A DNA stretch of 64,000 nucleotides from Nitzschia sp. DOCU1. Lineage: Eukaryota; Bacillariophyta; Bacillariophyceae; Bacillariales; Bacillariaceae. Location: the NCBI GenBank assembly GCA_951394045.1, contig OX595987.1, forward strand, positions 2,046,001 through 2,110,000, in the 5' to 3' direction. The stretch's first letter is position 1. Each line of letters starts with the position of its first letter. The position numbers and the translations under genes were made by a program. This document shows, piece by piece, positions 62,661 to 64,000 of the stretch. A model generated the notes under the pieces. The model saw only the letters and a program-made list of their open reading frames with translations. It ran no database searches and was not told the origin of the DNA.

Positions 62661-64000
62661 ATGGCGGCTGCTAGAAGGGGCCAAAGAACAAATATTGGCA
62701 CAGATGTTCGTCGACACGTGACATTCTGTCTCGTCGCACTTTTGCTGCTGACTGTCGCTAGAGTTGATGCCGAGACGAACGATTCTCAAAACGTCAAAAA
62801 GGGACCCACCAAAGTCATTAGCTTGGCAGCATCTATTAATCGATCGCAGAAAAGTTTGCAAGATCCAGAACGAGCTAAAGCTTCTCGAGAACAGTGGGAA
62901 TTGGCGCTGAAAGAGATTAGGGAGCTGACGTTAGATTTTCCGTCGGTTGGTAGAACGGTCCCAGAAGAAAACGGGGCAAAGCTTGGAGGACCCTTTACAG
63001 AGTGGAAGCTACTATTGGACCAGCCCAGTAAAGTTGAGTTGAATACGGACACTTCAGAAGTCGAGCTTCCGAGCCCGAAAATAGATGAACCGAAACCCCA
63101 GACGTCGCGATTCGAGGGATTTGCGTCCTGGGAACGCATTCTACAGGACTGGGCAGAAGATGTACAGGAATATCTTGAAAAGGTGGAAGCAGAGGGTGCC
63201 GAGTATCCTATGGCTACCTTCGGACAACCAAAAGCCAAAAAAGAAGACGAAATCTCCGAGACCAAGAAAATTGATGCAGCGGTCCTGGCAGAACAGATCA
63301 AAGAAAACGTCGATAAGAAGCAAACGACGACCGAAGCAGCTGAAGCACAAGTGAAATCGACCAAGAGAAAGTCCAAGATCAGTCTTCCAGTGCCCGCCCC
63401 AGCTAAGGAAGGCGAGCCGGTCCTTCCCCATACAGATATCGCTGATAAATCCAAGCGTATTTGGATTGTGACAACTGCCGCCTTGCCTTGGATGACAGGA
63501 ACTGCAGTAAACCCGCTATTAAGGGCTGCTTACATGTTGGATGGACGGGAAGTCGCCGGAGGCAGTGTCACATTGATGCTTCCCTGGTTGGAGCGAGAGC
63601 AGGATAGGGACAGTGTCTATGGGACATCGCGAACATTTGAAACGCCCGAGGAGCAGGAGGTGTACATTCGAAGCTGGCTGACTGAAAAGGCCAAATTACC
63701 TTACGCAGGTGAAAAACTCAGAATTGAATGGTACACAGCATGGCAAAACAAGATTGAGAACTCCGTTTACAGCATGGGCGACATTACAGCCCTGATACCA
63801 GCGGAAGATGTCGATATCATGATCCTTGAAGAACCGGAGCATTTAAATTGGTACGTGGTCCTGGAGATTTCGGGATTTCAAAATGATTCGAACAATCTAA
63901 CTGCTGCCGTGGTTCAGGTACCGAGCTCCCGGAGAACATTGGACCGATAAGTTCCAACACGTCGTAGGAATTGTACATACAAACTATTTTGTTTACGCAT
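62661..64000 (+). CDS. DGD1: Digalactosyldiacylglycerol synthase, 3'-truncated by window edge
   Basis: Galactosyltransferase making DGDG from MGDG and UDP-galactose for plastid membranes. Exon 1 is 62661-63850 and exon 2 starts at 63918 and runs out of the window; at least 424 codons are visible. The N-terminus carries a hydrophobic segment (HVTFCLVALLLLTVARVDAE), a likely signal or anchor for entry to the complex plastid. A 200-residue charged, Lys/Glu-rich region follows. The GT-B glycosyltransferase starts RIWIVTTAALPWMTGTAVNP, then LLRAAYMLDGREVAGGSVTL, MLPWLEREQDRD and VDIMILEEPEHLNWY. Exon 2 continues RAPGEHWTDKFQHVVGIVHT and NYFVYA. This matches the plant DGD N-terminal half closely. 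The 67-bp intron has GTACGT and TTCAG. Confidence 0.93.

Noticed and set aside
62786..63454. 222-codon frame antisense to the DGDG synthase gene
   Set aside because: Covered by the well-supported synthase exon on the plus strand; no domain in the antisense frame.
1..64000. CRISPR arrays, transposons, integrated viruses and bacterial-type operons
   Set aside because: No regularly spaced repeats, terminal repeats, transposase or reverse-transcriptase motifs, or viral genes were found; all long frames resolve to eukaryotic nuclear genes.

Overview
The window looks like nuclear DNA of a pennate diatom; a Phaeodactylum tricornutum-like genome is my inference, since no search was possible. The reasons are about 35 protein genes packed on both strands at short spacing, few and short GT-AG introns (mostly 65-110 bp), and several N-termini that combine a signal peptide with an Ala/Phe-type cleavage site and a plastid presequence (DUF4336 protein, HAD phosphatase, methyltransferase). 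The family set also fits: a fused HisH-HisF protein, a DGDG synthase and one Argonaute. No tRNA, rRNA, CRISPR array or recognisable transposon was seen. All exon boundaries are read by eye from GT/AG sites and checked only for reading-frame continuity.

Region by region. 1-5055 is the 3' part of a large myosin. 5.1-6.2 kb has no secure gene. 6.2-11.2 kb holds a Spc25 kinetochore protein, an IST1 ESCRT protein and a five-exon MIT-domain/coiled-coil protein. 11.7-16 kb holds a plastid DUF4336 protein and a mitochondrial-type PNPase. 16.3-17.8 kb holds a twin-CX9C (CMC2-like) protein convergent with cytochrome c1. 18.5-22 kb is an Argonaute with an RD/RG-rich repetitive N-terminus. 22.1-23.8 kb is HisHF. 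24.2-31.7 kb holds an alpha/beta hydrolase, an HMCES/SRAP protein, a TALE homeodomain-RING protein and a TAZ-like zinc protein. 31.8-36.1 kb holds RPC34, an unrecognised 193-aa protein and a Mei2-like RNA-binding protein. 36.8-42 kb holds a sphingosine kinase, a DUF2009-like protein and eIF3f. 42.2-46.7 kb holds SEH1, a Qc-SNARE and an unrecognised protein. 48-53.4 kb holds a HAD hydrolase, a COX23-like protein, TAF9, a FUN14 protein and PIG-Z/SMP3. 53.5-64 kb holds an aldo-keto reductase, a PPR-like organellar protein, a 66-aa single-pass protein, a plastid-lumen-type methyltransferase, NAT9, guanylate kinase and the 5' part of a DGDG synthase.

These are mainly housekeeping genes with no operon-like logic. 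A few neighbours share a theme: CMC2-like beside cytochrome c1, IST1 beside an MIT-domain protein, and an Argonaute in the same window as a Mei2-type RNA-binding protein. The most interesting signals are architectural. A hydrophobic alternative last exon lies inside a long myosin intron. A textbook C2H2 zinc finger is created by splicing inside Argonaute. A TALE homeodomain is fused to an RBX1-like variant RING. An EF-hand loop is created by splicing at the end of a FUN14 protein.
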